Shown piece by piece: positions 49,265 to 58,290 of a stretch of 64,000 nucleotides of DNA (within the stretch, counting starts at the first letter, position 1; each line of letters opens with the position of its first letter). The DNA lies in NCBI GenBank assembly GCA_963667195.1, contig OY762962.1, forward strand, positions 3,038,001 to 3,102,000, in the 5' to 3' direction. The notes under the pieces were generated by a model. It searched no databases. It was not told where the DNA came from and worked only from the letters and a program-made list of their open reading frames with translations. Position numbers and translations under genes: made by a program. Source of the DNA: UBA7703 sp963667195. GTDB lineage: Bacteria; Bacillota; Clostridia; Christensenellales; CAG-138.

Positions 49265-49942
49265 TCACTTCTGTTCGAATTTATACCCTACGCCCCATAC
49301 GGTACGGAGCTCCCACTCATGATCGTCGCCAAGCTTCTCACGAATGCGCTTGACATGCACGTCCACCGTGCGCGAATCTCCAAAGAAGTCAAATCCCCAA
49401 ACCTGTTCGAGAAGCTGCTCTCTGGTGAACACCTTGCCGGTGTGGCTCGCGAGGAAGTATAACAGCTCGATCTCTTTGGGAGGCATCTCGAGCTGGCGGC
49501 CGTCCAGCGTCACCGCGTAGTTCTCCAGCGAAACGGTCAGCCCCGGCAGCGCGATCGTCCGCGCGGGCTCCGAAGGCGTGCTGCGGCGTAAAACCGCTTT
49601 GATGCGCGCGATGAGCTCCTTTGCGTCGAAGGGCTTGCTGATGTAGTCGTCCGCGCCGAGCTCCAGACCCTGTACGCGATCACCCGTGTCACCCTTTGCG
49701 GTGAGCATGATGACCGGCGTTTCGCTCTCCATGCGGATGTCGTGCAGCACCGCCCAGCCATCGCGGCCCGGCAGCATGATATCCAGCACGACAAGCGAAG
49801 GCTTGGTCTCGTGAAATGCAGCCAATGCGGATGTTCCGTCCGCACAGGTATACACTTGAAATCCGGCTTTCTTGAGATATAACTCGATGATGGCGAGAAT
49901 ATTTCTGTCGTCATCTATGACCAGAATGGTATTGTTTTCCAT
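49265..49942 (-). CDS. OmpR-family response regulator
   Basis: A 225-residue transcription regulator with a receiver domain (acidic pocket DDD at 10-12, phosphoacceptor Asp54 in VVLDIMLPGRDGW, conserved Thr in VIMLTAKGD and Lys in ISKPFDAKEL) and an OmpR-type winged helix (REQLLEQVWGFDFFGDSRTVDVHV). The ATG at 49942 (MENNTILVID) has GGAGG seven bases upstream. It is the first gene of the regulator-kinase-htrA operon and is likely to regulate that operon. Confidence 0.95.
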   Translation of the reverse strand: MENNTILVIDDDRNILAIIELYLKKAGFQVYTCADGTSALAAFHETKPSLVVLDIMLPGRDGWAVLHDIRMESETPVIMLTAKGDTGDRVQGLELGADDYISKPFDAKELIARIKAVLRRSTPSEPARTIALPGLTVSLENYAVTLDGRQLEMPPKEIELLYFLASHTGKVFTREQLLEQVWGFDFFGDSRTVDVHVKRIREKLGDDHEWELRTVWGVGYKFEQK

Positions 49943-50007
49943 CCGATCACCTCCGTACTTGATAGGAAAATGCAAGCGTTTTTGCTCTGTATCTCACATT
50001 TGGGTAA

Positions 50008-50048
50008 AGTATAACAGAGATTATAGACTTTGTCCAACACGGCTGCAA
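50008..50048 (-). promoter_or_regulatory. Two overlapping promoters for the regulator-kinase-htrA operon
   Basis: Minus strand, promoter 1: -35 TTGCAG (50048-50043), 17 bases, -10 TATAAT (50025-50020). Promoter 2: -35 TGGACA (50036-50031), 17 bases, extended -10 TGT-TATACT (50013-50008). The two are offset by 12 bases and could respond to different conditions. Confidence 0.6.
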
Positions 50049-50056
50049 ATTGTCAC

Positions 50057-50093
50057 ACAAACGCCGCAAGCAATCATACTTTGCGGCGTTTGT
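50057..50093. terminator. Terminator after mutS2
   Basis: ACAAACGCCGCAA and TTGCGGCGTTTGT form a perfect 13-bp stem with an 11-base loop, 41 bases after the mutS2 stop and just before the regulator promoters. Confidence 0.75.
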
Positions 50094-50098
50094 ATATA

Positions 50099-50118
50099 CG
50101 TTTTTTCGAGAGTATTCC
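50099..50118. repeat. 20-base element, copy 1
   Basis: CGTTTTTTCGAGAGTATTCC, matching 53874-53893 at 19 of 20 positions. This copy lies in the mutS2 3' region, between the stop codon and the terminator. Confidence 0.45.
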
Positions 50119-50133
50119 CCATTTTGAGCGATT

Positions 50134-52488
50134 TTACGACTTGAGCGTGACCACCGTTACCCCCGCGTCGCCTTCGCCATATGCGCCGATGCGATAGGTT
50201 TTCACCCGCGGATGGTTCTTGAGATACTGCTGCACGCCGGTTCTCAGTGCGCCCGTTCCTTTGCCGTGTACGACATAGAATTCATGCACGCCCGTGATCA
50301 GCGCGTTGTCGATGAAGCGATCCAGCTCCAAGCACGCGTCGTCCACCATGCTGCCGCGCAGGTCGATGGAGAGCGCGCTTCCGCGATCTTGAGACAGCGA
50401 CACCTTTGCCGAGGTCTGCTGCGGCTTCTTCTTTTGCTCCACGGGTCGAATGTCGTTGAGCGGCACGCTGAGCTTCATCACGCCCGCCTGCACAAGCACC
50501 TCGCCTTTTGCGTCCACGGGCTTGAGCACAGTCGCCTCCTGCCCGAGCGTGATGAGCTTGACCCTCTCACCGGGGTGCACGCTTGCCGGGGCTTCGCCCG
50601 CCGTGTCGCGCTGAATCGCCTGCTCGTAGAGGCGTTCCTCCGTCTTTCGCATCGCGTCGCGGGAGGACTGCACCGCGCGCTCCAGCTGCTTTTGATCGAT
50701 GTTCTCGATGGAACGCAGCTGTACGATGAGCTTTTCCATATCCTGCCGTGTTTCCTGCACCATTCGGCGGGCGTCCTCGCGTGCTTTCTGGCGCAGAAGC
50801 GTCTTTTCGTCCTCGAGCTTTTTCTTTTCTTTTTCCAGCTCGGTTTTAATCTTCTCGGTCTCGATGCGCGTCTTATAGATCGCCTCTTTGTCGTTTTCGG
50901 CGGTTCTTCTCGCCTGCTCTGCCTCGGAGAGCACGGTCTCAAACGCGACATCCTTCTTTTGTAAGAAATCCTGCGCGCGGTCGATCACCGCGTCGTTGAG
51001 TCCCAGCCTGCGCGAGATTTCAAACGCGTTGCTCTTGCCGGGGATGCCGATAAAGAGGCGGTAGGTCGGGCAAAGCCTGTCTACGTCGAACTCCATCGAC
51101 GCGTTCTGCATGCCCGCGTGCATCAGCGCAAACGCCTTGATCTCGCTGTAGTGCGTGGTCGCGACGGTCAGCGTGTTCCGATCATACAGGCTTTCGAGGA
51201 TCGCCTGCGCCAGCGCCGCGCCCTCCACCGGGTCGGTGCCCGCGCCGAGTTCGTCCAGCAGCACGAGCGAGCGCCCGTCCGCCTCGGAAAGGATACGCAC
51301 GGTGTTCGTCATGTGTGAGGAGAACGTGGAGAGCGATTGCTCGATGGACTGTTCGTCTCCGATATCCGCAAACACGCTGTCAAAGGTGGAAAGCTCCGTT
51401 CCCTCGTCCGCAGGAATAAACATGCCGCTCATCACCATCAGAGTAAAGAGGCCGACGGTCTTGAGCGTGACCGTTTTGCCGCCCGTGTTCGGGCCGGTGA
51501 TGATCAGCGTGCGGAAGGTTTCACCGAGCCAGATATCGACCGGAACCACACGATCCTTCGCGATCAGCGGATGCCTGCCGCGCACAATGCGGATGCGTCC
51601 CGATTCGTTGAGCTTGGGTCGAACGGCGCGAAAATCCCGCGCCATGATCGCACGCGCAAAGATCACGTCCAACGCACCCATGATGTTGCAGCTCATGTGA
51701 ATCTCGTCCGCAAACGGCTCGATCATCGCGGTGAGCCCGGACAAAATCCGTTCAATCTCGTTCTTTTCCTCGATCAGCAGGCGCTTGTTCTCGTTACCGA
51801 GTTCCACGACAGTGCTGGGCTCGATAAACAGCGTCGCTCCGCTGCTGCTTTGGTCGTGCACAAGGCCTGGAATCTGCGAGCGGCACTCCGCCTTGACGGG
51901 CAGCACATAGCGCCCGTTTCGAATCGTGATGACCGCCTCTTGCAGGTATTTTTGCGTGGTCATGCTTCGCAGCATGCTGTTGAGCTTTTCGCGCACGCGC
52001 TCGCCGACGATCTTCATCTGCCTGCGGATGCGGTTGAGCTCCGCCGAGGCATTGTCGGAAATCTCGTCCTCCGCGAGGATGCAGCGCGCGATCTCCTCCT
52101 CCACCGAGCGGTGCGAGGTCAGCCGGTTTGCGAGATTGCACAGCAGGCTGTTCTCGTCTCCGGTTTGCAGAACATCCTTTGCTTCTCTTGCGGCTCGCAT
52201 TGCCTGCGCGATGGCAAGAAGCTCCCGCGTGCTGAGAAACAGAGACGCGTGCATGCGCCCTACCAGCTCGCGCACGTCCGGAAATCCGGTGATCGGCGTT
52301 CTGCCCGTTCGGGTGTAGATGCTTTCCGCTTCCCAGGTTTGCTCCTGCAGCGTTTCCGCTTCTTTCAGCGTTGCGGCAGGGCGCAGCTTCTGCGCGAATT
52401 CCTGACCCACCTCGCTTGCAAGATGTTGTTTTAATATGTTGAGAATCTTGTCGTATTCCAGTGTGATATACGTTTTTTCCTGTATCAT
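50134..52488 (-). CDS. mutS2: Endonuclease MutS2
   Basis: MutS2 is a MutS-like ATPase that suppresses homologous recombination and, in Bacillus, rescues collided ribosomes. The 784-residue protein has a core and lever region, the ATPase domain with Walker A GPNTGGKT, signature STFSSHM and Walker B VLLDELGAGTDP, a long charged coiled coil (about 515-610), and a C-terminal Smr nuclease domain (DLRGSMVDDACLELD, VVHGKGTGALR). All expected parts are present. There is an upstream TATAAT, but its TTGACA is too close, so the promoter is uncertain. Confidence 0.97.
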   Translation of the reverse strand: MIQEKTYITLEYDKILNILKQHLASEVGQEFAQKLRPAATLKEAETLQEQTWEAESIYTRTGRTPITGFPDVRELVGRMHASLFLSTRELLAIAQAMRAAREAKDVLQTGDENSLLCNLANRLTSHRSVEEEIARCILAEDEISDNASAELNRIRRQMKIVGERVREKLNSMLRSMTTQKYLQEAVITIRNGRYVLPVKAECRSQIPGLVHDQSSSGATLFIEPSTVVELGNENKRLLIEEKNEIERILSGLTAMIEPFADEIHMSCNIMGALDVIFARAIMARDFRAVRPKLNESGRIRIVRGRHPLIAKDRVVPVDIWLGETFRTLIITGPNTGGKTVTLKTVGLFTLMVMSGMFIPADEGTELSTFDSVFADIGDEQSIEQSLSTFSSHMTNTVRILSEADGRSLVLLDELGAGTDPVEGAALAQAILESLYDRNTLTVATTHYSEIKAFALMHAGMQNASMEFDVDRLCPTYRLFIGIPGKSNAFEISRRLGLNDAVIDRAQDFLQKKDVAFETVLSEAEQARRTAENDKEAIYKTRIETEKIKTELEKEKKKLEDEKTLLRQKAREDARRMVQETRQDMEKLIVQLRSIENIDQKQLERAVQSSRDAMRKTEERLYEQAIQRDTAGEAPASVHPGERVKLITLGQEATVLKPVDAKGEVLVQAGVMKLSVPLNDIRPVEQKKKPQQTSAKVSLSQDRGSALSIDLRGSMVDDACLELDRFIDNALITGVHEFYVVHGKGTGALRTGVQQYLKNHPRVKTYRIGAYGEGDAGVTVVTLKS

Positions 52489-52589
52489 AGTTCCCCCGAT
52501 ATGATCGTCTTGTGCAGGCTGTTCTTATTATAAAACACCTGCTGTCAAAAGAGAAATTTCTTCTCCTCGTGTTGTTTCCTTTTTTCTCG

Positions 52590-52632
52590 TAAAACAGAAG
52601 AAAAGCCCCGTCTCGAACCATCGTGACGGGGC
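52590..52632 (-). terminator. Terminator after the aminotransferase gene
   Basis: Minus strand GCCCCGTC and GACGGGGC form an 8-bp stem with a 12-base loop, followed by TTTTCTTCTGTTTT. Confidence 0.85.
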
Positions 52633-52648
52633 AAACCAATATCCGGCT

Positions 52649-53833
52649 TTAGCGAATCTCGTTGAGATATTCGCCAATGCGTCGCATCGCTTCTTCGATG
52701 TGTTCCATCGAAGTGGCGTAGCAGCACCGAATATGCCCCTCACCTGCCGCGCCGAACGCGCTGCCGGGAACGGTAACAATCTTCTTGCTCGCGAGAAGTC
52801 CATCGCAGAACGCCTCGCTCTTCATGCCCGTGGATTTGATCGACGGGAAGACATAGAACGCGCCTTCCGGCTCGTTGCAATCCAAACCAAACGAGTTAAA
52901 CGCGTCGATGATATACCGGCGGCGTGACTCGTATTCGTTGATCATGTAGCGCGTATCCGCAAAATCGTCCGCAAAGCCCTGCTCCAGCGCGGCAATGCCT
53001 GCCCACTGCGCGGGTGTCGGCGCGCAAAGCATCATGAGCTGGTGCACCTTGCGCATCGCGGCGATAATCTCCGCGGGGCCTGCGGCGTAGCCGAGACGCC
53101 AACCGGTCATGGAGAACGCCTTGCTAAAGCCGTTGAGCACGATGGTGCGCTCCCGCATGCCGGGAAGCGCCGCAAACGAAACGTGGTGCTTGCCGTTGAA
53201 GGTCAACTCCGCATAGATTTCGTCCGTGACCACGAGAATATCTGTGCCGCGCACGACATCCGCAATCGCTTCCAGATCCGCTTTTTCCATGATCGCGCCC
53301 GTCGGATTCGTCGGGAACGCGATGAGGATCGCCTTCGTCTTGGGCGTGATGGCGGCCTTGACGGCCTCCGCGCTCAGACGGAACTTGTCCTCGTGACGCG
53401 TCACAACGCCAACCGCTTTTCCGCCCGCGAGCTCAATCGCCGGGGCATAGGAAACATAGCACGGCTCGTGATAGATCACCTCGTCGCCGGGGTTGAGAAT
53501 CGCGCGCATGGCAAGATCGATCGCCTGGCTCGCGCCCACGGTGATGAGCACGTTTTCAATGGACTCGTAGCCCTTGATATCATATTTTTCCGCAAGGAAA
53601 CGAAGGATGAGCTCCCGCAGGTGCGGATCACCTGAGTTCGACGAATACGGCACGCGCTCGGTTTTGAGTCGCTCCGCAACATATTTGCGGATGCGGTCGG
53701 GCGTCGGAAAATCCGGTTCACCAACGCCGAGGCTGATGTGAGTATCATCCAACAGATCGAAATATTTCCGAATACCCGAAGGCGGAATGCGGCGCACGCA
53801 GTCCGAAAGCAAGCTCTGATAATCCATAGTCAC
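52649..53833 (-). CDS. PLP-dependent class I/II aminotransferase
   Basis: A 394-residue fold-type I aminotransferase of the aspartate/aromatic aminotransferase subgroup. Landmarks are LGVGEPDFPTPDRIR near the N-terminus, the PLP-contacting FPTNPTGAIM and DEIYAELTF, the Schiff-base lysine in LNGFSKAFSMTGWRLGYAA, and the substrate-carboxylate Arg near the end (HIRCCYATS). The amino-acid specificity cannot be assigned. It is a monocistronic unit with its own promoter and terminator. Confidence 0.94.
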   Translation of the reverse strand: MTMDYQSLLSDCVRRIPPSGIRKYFDLLDDTHISLGVGEPDFPTPDRIRKYVAERLKTERVPYSSNSGDPHLRELILRFLAEKYDIKGYESIENVLITVGASQAIDLAMRAILNPGDEVIYHEPCYVSYAPAIELAGGKAVGVVTRHEDKFRLSAEAVKAAITPKTKAILIAFPTNPTGAIMEKADLEAIADVVRGTDILVVTDEIYAELTFNGKHHVSFAALPGMRERTIVLNGFSKAFSMTGWRLGYAAGPAEIIAAMRKVHQLMMLCAPTPAQWAGIAALEQGFADDFADTRYMINEYESRRRYIIDAFNSFGLDCNEPEGAFYVFPSIKSTGMKSEAFCDGLLASKKIVTVPGSAFGAAGEGHIRCCYATSMEHIEEAMRRIGEYLNEIR

Positions 53834-53873
53834 TCCTGCTGAATCATAATCACGAATCTGAAAAAACAGACTT

Positions 53874-53893
53874 CGTTTTTACGAGAGTATTCC
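53874..53893. repeat. 20-base element, copy 2
   Basis: CGTTTTTACGAGAGTATTCC, one mismatch from the copy at 50099-50118. On the minus strand this copy begins at the predicted transcription start of the aminotransferase gene and so lies in its 5' leader. Confidence 0.45.
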
Positions 53894-53894
53894 T

Positions 53895-53923
53895 ACTATA
53901 ACATGAACATAAATAGCCGTCAA
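53895..53923 (-). promoter_or_regulatory. Promoter of the aminotransferase gene
   Basis: Minus strand: -35 TTGACG (53923-53918), 17-base spacer, extended -10 TGT-TATAGT (53900-53895). The leader is about 55 bases and carries the 20-base element. Confidence 0.75.
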
Positions 53924-53993
53924 ACAGATTTGCGGTGCAGAAACGCTTGTTTCGTTATCGAAATCAACACTCCCTCGCGCATGCATCCGTGAT

Positions 53994-56000
53994 TCAATTC
54001 ATCGCGATATCGCCCAACAGGGAACCATAGCGCTCGCTCGCGAGCTCGATCATGCGCGCGCTCTCTTCCCCGCCGCTGGCAAGAATCTCCTTCGCGGCTC
54101 TCGACGCTTGTTCAAGCAACTTTGCGTCCATCGTGCCGGAGAGCAGCCCCGCGCCGTCGTCTCCGTGCTGCCGGGTTCCGATGAAGTCCCCCGGCCCACG
54201 CAGCAACAGGTCTTTTTGCGCGATCTCAAAGCCGTCGTTGGTCTGTGTCATCGTGAGCATGCGCTCGTTTTCCTCGCGGCTCTCCACGCCGTAGAGCAGG
54301 AAACAGTAGGCCTGCTTCGCGCTCCTGCCGACTCTGCCGCGCAGCTGGTGCAGCTGGGAGAGTCCGAATCGCTCCGCTCCCTCAATCGCCATGATGCAGG
54401 CATTGGACACGTGCACGCCGACCTCGATGACCGTCGTAGTGATCAGCGCGTCGATCTCTCCCGTGCGGAAGGCGCGCATCACGCGCTCCTTCTCCGCCTC
54501 CTTCATTTGCCCGTGCAGCTTTGCAAACCGTGTCTCCGGCTGCGTCTTCTTGAGCTCCGAGTAGAGCGCGTTCACGCTCGGGCACTCGATGGTGTCGCTT
54601 TCCTCAATCGCGGGGCAAACGATATAGCTCTGCACACCCTCCTTCGCCTGAGACGCGATATAGGCATACATATCATCCCGCTTGCTTGCGGGAATCACGC
54701 TTGTTTTGATGGGCTTTCGGCCCGGCGGCAGCTCGTCGATCACGCTGATGTCGAGGTCTCCGTAGAGAATCAGCGCGAGCGTGCGCGGAATCGGCGTCGC
54801 GCTCATGACGAGCATATCCGGCCGCACACCTTTTTCGAGCATCGCCGCGCGCTGACGCACGCCAAAGCGGTGCTGTTCGTCCGTGACGATACAGCCAAGG
54901 TCGTAAAAGTGAACGTCCTGCGAAAACAGCGCATGCGTTCCGACGACGAACAACGCGCTGCCGTCCGCGATGCGCTTGAGCGCTTCGTCCCGCTGCTTTT
55001 TCTTCATGCTGCCCTTGAGCAGCACGACCGTGTCGCCGAAGATTTCACTCATGTTCTGCGCGTGCTGTTCGGCTAGAATCTCCGTTGGCGCGAGCAGCGC
55101 ACCTTGCTTGCCGTTTGCCGCGGCAACACACAGGGCGTACATCGCAACCGCCGTCTTACCGGAGCCCACGTCTCCCTGCAGGAGGCGGTTCATCGGCACG
55201 GGCTTTTGCATATCTTGCGTGATCTCATCCAGCACGCGCATTTGTGCGCGCGTAAGCGAAAACGAAAGCTGGTTGGTAAAGCGCGCAAGCACCCCGCTCG
55301 TGTCAAACGCAAATCCGTTTTGCCTGAGCCGTTCGGCTTTTTGCAGCTCCACGATGATGAAATACAGGAGCGTATTCTCGAAATCCAGGCGCTTGCGGGC
55401 GAGCTCCAGCGCCTCCCGGCTGAAGGGAAAGTGCGCGTGGCGGAGCGCCAACGCGAGCGGAACCAGCGAGTACCGCTCCAGCACCGATCTTGGCAGAGGC
55501 TCCAGAATCTTATCCCAAACACTCTCCAGCGCTGCCATGATGCTGTCCCGCCAGGCACGCTGGTTGACGCCCTTGACGGTCGGATACACGGGCACGATGC
55601 CGGGCAGTGCCTGCGAAAGCGAAGGATTTTGCAGCGCTACTCCGTTTTTCTTCGACACGCGACCACATGCGTAGACGATTTCACCGATTTGCAGCTGAGA
55701 ACTGCGATATGGTTGGTTAAACCACTTGAGCGTGATCTTGCCGGTTTCGTCCTGCGCAGGCGCGGAGAGCATGGTCATCCCTTTTGTGCGAAAAAAACGC
55801 GTGGCTCCGCTGATGCGCACCTGCACGGCAGCGTTTTGGCCGTTGACTAGCTCTGCAATCGTCGTCGCCTTCGTGTAGTCCAGATAGTCCCGCGGCAGGC
55901 GAAGCAGCAAATCGCCAACCGAACACACGCCGAGTTGAGCAAGCAACTCCGCGCGCTTTGGTCCGATTCCCTTTACGCTCGTCAGCGGAATATCCAGCAT
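53994..56000 (-). CDS. recG: ATP-dependent DNA helicase RecG
   Basis: RecG remodels stalled replication forks and branch-migrates Holliday junctions. The 668-residue protein has an N-terminal wedge (OB) domain, Walker A GDVGSGKTAVA, the DEAD-box variant TDEQHRFGVRQR, motif III MSATPIPRT, and the C-terminal helicase motif QLRGRVGR followed by the TRG region (GPGDFIGTRQHG). It follows fakA, separated by a terminator and a short gap in which no separate promoter was found. Confidence 0.97.
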   Translation of the reverse strand: MLDIPLTSVKGIGPKRAELLAQLGVCSVGDLLLRLPRDYLDYTKATTIAELVNGQNAAVQVRISGATRFFRTKGMTMLSAPAQDETGKITLKWFNQPYRSSQLQIGEIVYACGRVSKKNGVALQNPSLSQALPGIVPVYPTVKGVNQRAWRDSIMAALESVWDKILEPLPRSVLERYSLVPLALALRHAHFPFSREALELARKRLDFENTLLYFIIVELQKAERLRQNGFAFDTSGVLARFTNQLSFSLTRAQMRVLDEITQDMQKPVPMNRLLQGDVGSGKTAVAMYALCVAAANGKQGALLAPTEILAEQHAQNMSEIFGDTVVLLKGSMKKKQRDEALKRIADGSALFVVGTHALFSQDVHFYDLGCIVTDEQHRFGVRQRAAMLEKGVRPDMLVMSATPIPRTLALILYGDLDISVIDELPPGRKPIKTSVIPASKRDDMYAYIASQAKEGVQSYIVCPAIEESDTIECPSVNALYSELKKTQPETRFAKLHGQMKEAEKERVMRAFRTGEIDALITTTVIEVGVHVSNACIMAIEGAERFGLSQLHQLRGRVGRSAKQAYCFLLYGVESREENERMLTMTQTNDGFEIAQKDLLLRGPGDFIGTRQHGDDGAGLLSGTMDAKLLEQASRAAKEILASGGEESARMIELASERYGSLLGDIAMN

Positions 56001-56047
56001 TCGATCGTCCTGCCTCCAGATAGAAATGGCTCGTTAGCCTTTCGTGC

Positions 56048-56088
56048 AAAAAAGCCGACGACGGGAACACGTCGTTCCGTCGCCGGCT
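56048..56088 (-). terminator. Terminator after fakA
   Basis: Minus strand AGCCGGCGACGG and CCGTCGTCGGCT form a 12-bp stem with one mismatch, followed by TTTTTTGC. Some read-through into recG is likely. Confidence 0.8.
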
Positions 56089-56114
56089 GTTCGGCTTTGG
56101 TGTGTTGCGGTTAC

Positions 56115-57758
56115 TTATTGCACCGCGACGTAGTAGTAATACAGCGGCTGCCCGCCCGCGAGCACCATGAATTCCGCGTTCTCAAACTCCGCCTGAAGCT
56201 GATCCGCAATCGCCTGCGCATTCTCCTCAGTCTGGCCTTCGCCGAAGTAGAGGGTCACGGTGCAGGCATCGTCGCCATGCTCGGCAATCATCTTGCGCAC
56301 GAGGTCGCTCGTCGCGGCTTCGATCGTCTTTCCGGACACGGAGAGGTGGTTGTTGACGAGGCCGATGATATCGCCCTTCTTCACCGTGTTACCTTCAAAC
56401 GTCGTGTCGCGCACGGCATAGGTGACCGAACCGCTGACGACATCCGCAATCGCTTCCTTCATGGCAGCTTCGTTTTCCGCGATGTTCGCGTCCTTCGAAT
56501 ACGCCATGCATGCCGCGATGCCCTGCGGAATCGTTTTGGTCGGAATCAGCACAACGCCCTTTTTCGTCAGTTCCGTCGCCTGCTGTGCCGCGAGGATGAT
56601 GTTGCTGTTGTTGGGCAGCACAAACACGTTTCTCGCGTTGATCTTGTTGATCGCAGACGCGATGGTGTCGATGCTGGGGTTCATCGTCTGTCCGCCGGAG
56701 ATCAGCGCGTCCACCGCAAGTGCGCGGAAGAGTTCGTCGATGCCGTCTCCCGTGCTGACGGCGAGCAGGCCGAATTCCTTCTCGTTGCGCTTGCGCTCCG
56801 CCATGAGTTCGCGGTTCTGCTCGCGCATGTTCTCGATCTTGAGCTTGTCGAGTTCACCAAGGCGCAGCGCCATTTGCAGCACCTTGCCCGGAGAATTCGA
56901 GTGCACATGCACCTTGATCATGTCCGCATCGTTTGCAACGACGACGGAATCTCCCAGCCGCTCTAGATGGTTGCGGAAGCTCTCAATCTCTTTATCGTCC
57001 GTCTCCGGCGAGAGATGAACAATGAAAAATTCCGTGCAATATCCGTACGTAATATTTTCGCCGGAGAAACTGTCAACATTGAGCGTTTCCTGCGTCGGCT
57101 GTTCGGGAACAAGCTCCTCATAGCTTTCAATCTCTTCGCCGTCGAGCGAGAGCTTAAAGCCTTTGTAGATCGTGAGCAATCCCTTGCCGCCGGAGTCCAC
57201 CACGCCCGCCTCTTTGAGCACGGGCAGCAGATTCGGCGTATCCGCCAGCGCTTTTTCGCCGCTGGACAGAATTTCGTCCATCAGGCGATAAACATTCGCG
57301 CCCTGCTGCTGAAGGCTCGCAACATTTTCCGCAATCACGCGGGAAACGGTGAGAATCGTGCCTTCCTTGGGCTTCATGACGGCCTTATACGCGGCCTCGC
57401 TTCCCTTTGTCAGCGCGGCGGATAAAAGCTCCGCATCGATAAACTCCGCGCCTTTAAACGCGCGGGAAAATCCGCGAAAGAGCTGGGACAGAATGACGCC
57501 GCTGTTGCCGCGCGCGCCCTTGAGCGCGCCCATGCTCAGCGCATCCGCCACCTGCGTTGCGGTAGCAGTCTCCGGCAAAGCGCGAATTTCGTGTACCGCG
57601 CTCTGCATCGTCATAGACATATTCGTGCCCGTGTCTCCATCGGGGACAGGGAACACATTCAAAGCGTCGATCGTCGCTTTGTTCTTCTCCAGCAGTGTTG
57701 CGCCGGCGATAATCATCTCGCGCAGCTGAGCACCGCCGATCTTCATATTTTTATCCAA
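56115..57758 (-). CDS. fakA: DAK2-domain fatty acid kinase-like protein (FakA/YloV)
   Basis: FakA phosphorylates exogenous fatty acids held by FakB proteins, feeding phospholipid synthesis. The 547-residue protein has the N-terminal DAK2 kinase domain (FPVPDGDTGTNM and KGARGNSGVILSQL bind Mg-ATP), a middle domain with KVHVHSNSPGKVL, and a C-terminal DegV-like domain ending LAGGQPLYYYYVAVQ. A TTG start (57758) sits just after GGAGGG. It follows the asp23 gene by 41 bases, the usual yloU-yloV pair. No fakB is in the window. Confidence 0.94.
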   Translation of the reverse strand: MDKNMKIGGAQLREMIIAGATLLEKNKATIDALNVFPVPDGDTGTNMSMTMQSAVHEIRALPETATATQVADALSMGALKGARGNSGVILSQLFRGFSRAFKGAEFIDAELLSAALTKGSEAAYKAVMKPKEGTILTVSRVIAENVASLQQQGANVYRLMDEILSSGEKALADTPNLLPVLKEAGVVDSGGKGLLTIYKGFKLSLDGEEIESYEELVPEQPTQETLNVDSFSGENITYGYCTEFFIVHLSPETDDKEIESFRNHLERLGDSVVVANDADMIKVHVHSNSPGKVLQMALRLGELDKLKIENMREQNRELMAERKRNEKEFGLLAVSTGDGIDELFRALAVDALISGGQTMNPSIDTIASAINKINARNVFVLPNNSNIILAAQQATELTKKGVVLIPTKTIPQGIAACMAYSKDANIAENEAAMKEAIADVVSGSVTYAVRDTTFEGNTVKKGDIIGLVNNHLSVSGKTIEAATSDLVRKMIAEHGDDACTVTLYFGEGQTEENAQAIADQLQAEFENAEFMVLAGGQPLYYYYVAVQ

Positions 57759-57799
57759 TTTTCCCTCCGAAGTGTTCGGATCCCAGGAACCGAACCGCG

Positions 57800-58153
57800 T
57801 TATACTCGAATGTTTTCAACGTGGACGTTGACGGCGTGAACCGTAATGCCGGTCATTTCTTCCACCCGATATTTCACGTTGTTCTTGGCATTCTGCGCCA
57901 CCGCGGGCAAAGATACGCCATACTCGAGCGTGACATACAAATCAATGTCGATCACGTCGGGCGAGACACTCGTTACCTTGACGCCACGGCGCATATTATC
58001 TTTTCCAAACAGTTCGATGAAGGAATCGCTTGCTGTCTTTGCGTTCATTCCGACTATACCAACGTTCTCCACGGCCGCAAAGCCTGCGATGCTGGCGATC
58101 AGGTCGTCCGCAATCGTGATCTTTCCTAGGGTTGTAGACATTTCCGCTGCCAT
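57800..58153 (-). CDS. Asp23/Gls24 family protein (YloU-like)
   Basis: A 117-residue protein of the Asp23/Gls24 family, linked with envelope or alkaline stress in Gram-positive bacteria. It has the typical pattern LGKITIADDLIASIAGFAA, then GVKVTSVSPDVIDIDLYVTLEYG and a C-terminal NVHVENIRV. There is no membrane segment, so it is probably cytoplasmic and membrane-associated through partners. AAGGAGG precedes the ATG. It is cotranscribed with fakA from an extended -10 promoter. Confidence 0.94.
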   Translation of the reverse strand: MAAEMSTTLGKITIADDLIASIAGFAAVENVGIVGMNAKTASDSFIELFGKDNMRRGVKVTSVSPDVIDIDLYVTLEYGVSLPAVAQNAKNNVKYRVEEMTGITVHAVNVHVENIRV

Positions 58154-58184
58154 ACGTTACGCCTCCTTTTTTCTATGTTTCTAT

Positions 58185-58193
58185 TTTATACCA
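58185..58193 (-). promoter_or_regulatory. Extended -10 promoter of asp23-fakA
   Basis: Minus strand TGG-TATAAA (58193-58185); no convincing -35 within 16-18 bases. The leader is about 25 bases. Confidence 0.5.
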
Positions 58194-58202
58194 AGCACTT
58201 GA

Positions 58203-58261
58203 GCCCCGCAACCGCGTAACCAGTCCCCGCGGGGCATGTGCAAGGCGTTGTTGTAGCCTTG
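58203..58261 (-). terminator. Two hairpins between yebC and asp23
   Basis: CAAGGC/GCCTTG (58241-58261) and GCCCCGC/GCGGGGC (58203-58235) follow the yebC stop on the minus strand. Neither has a clear T run, so termination is only probable. Confidence 0.4.
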
Positions 58262-58290
58262 TTGTGAACAATCTGCGGCGGGTAAAGAGC

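Noticed and set aside
52527..52548. Consensus-looking promoter TTGACA plus TATAAT for mutS2
   Set aside because: Only ten bases separate the hexamers; sigma-70-type promoters need about 16-18.
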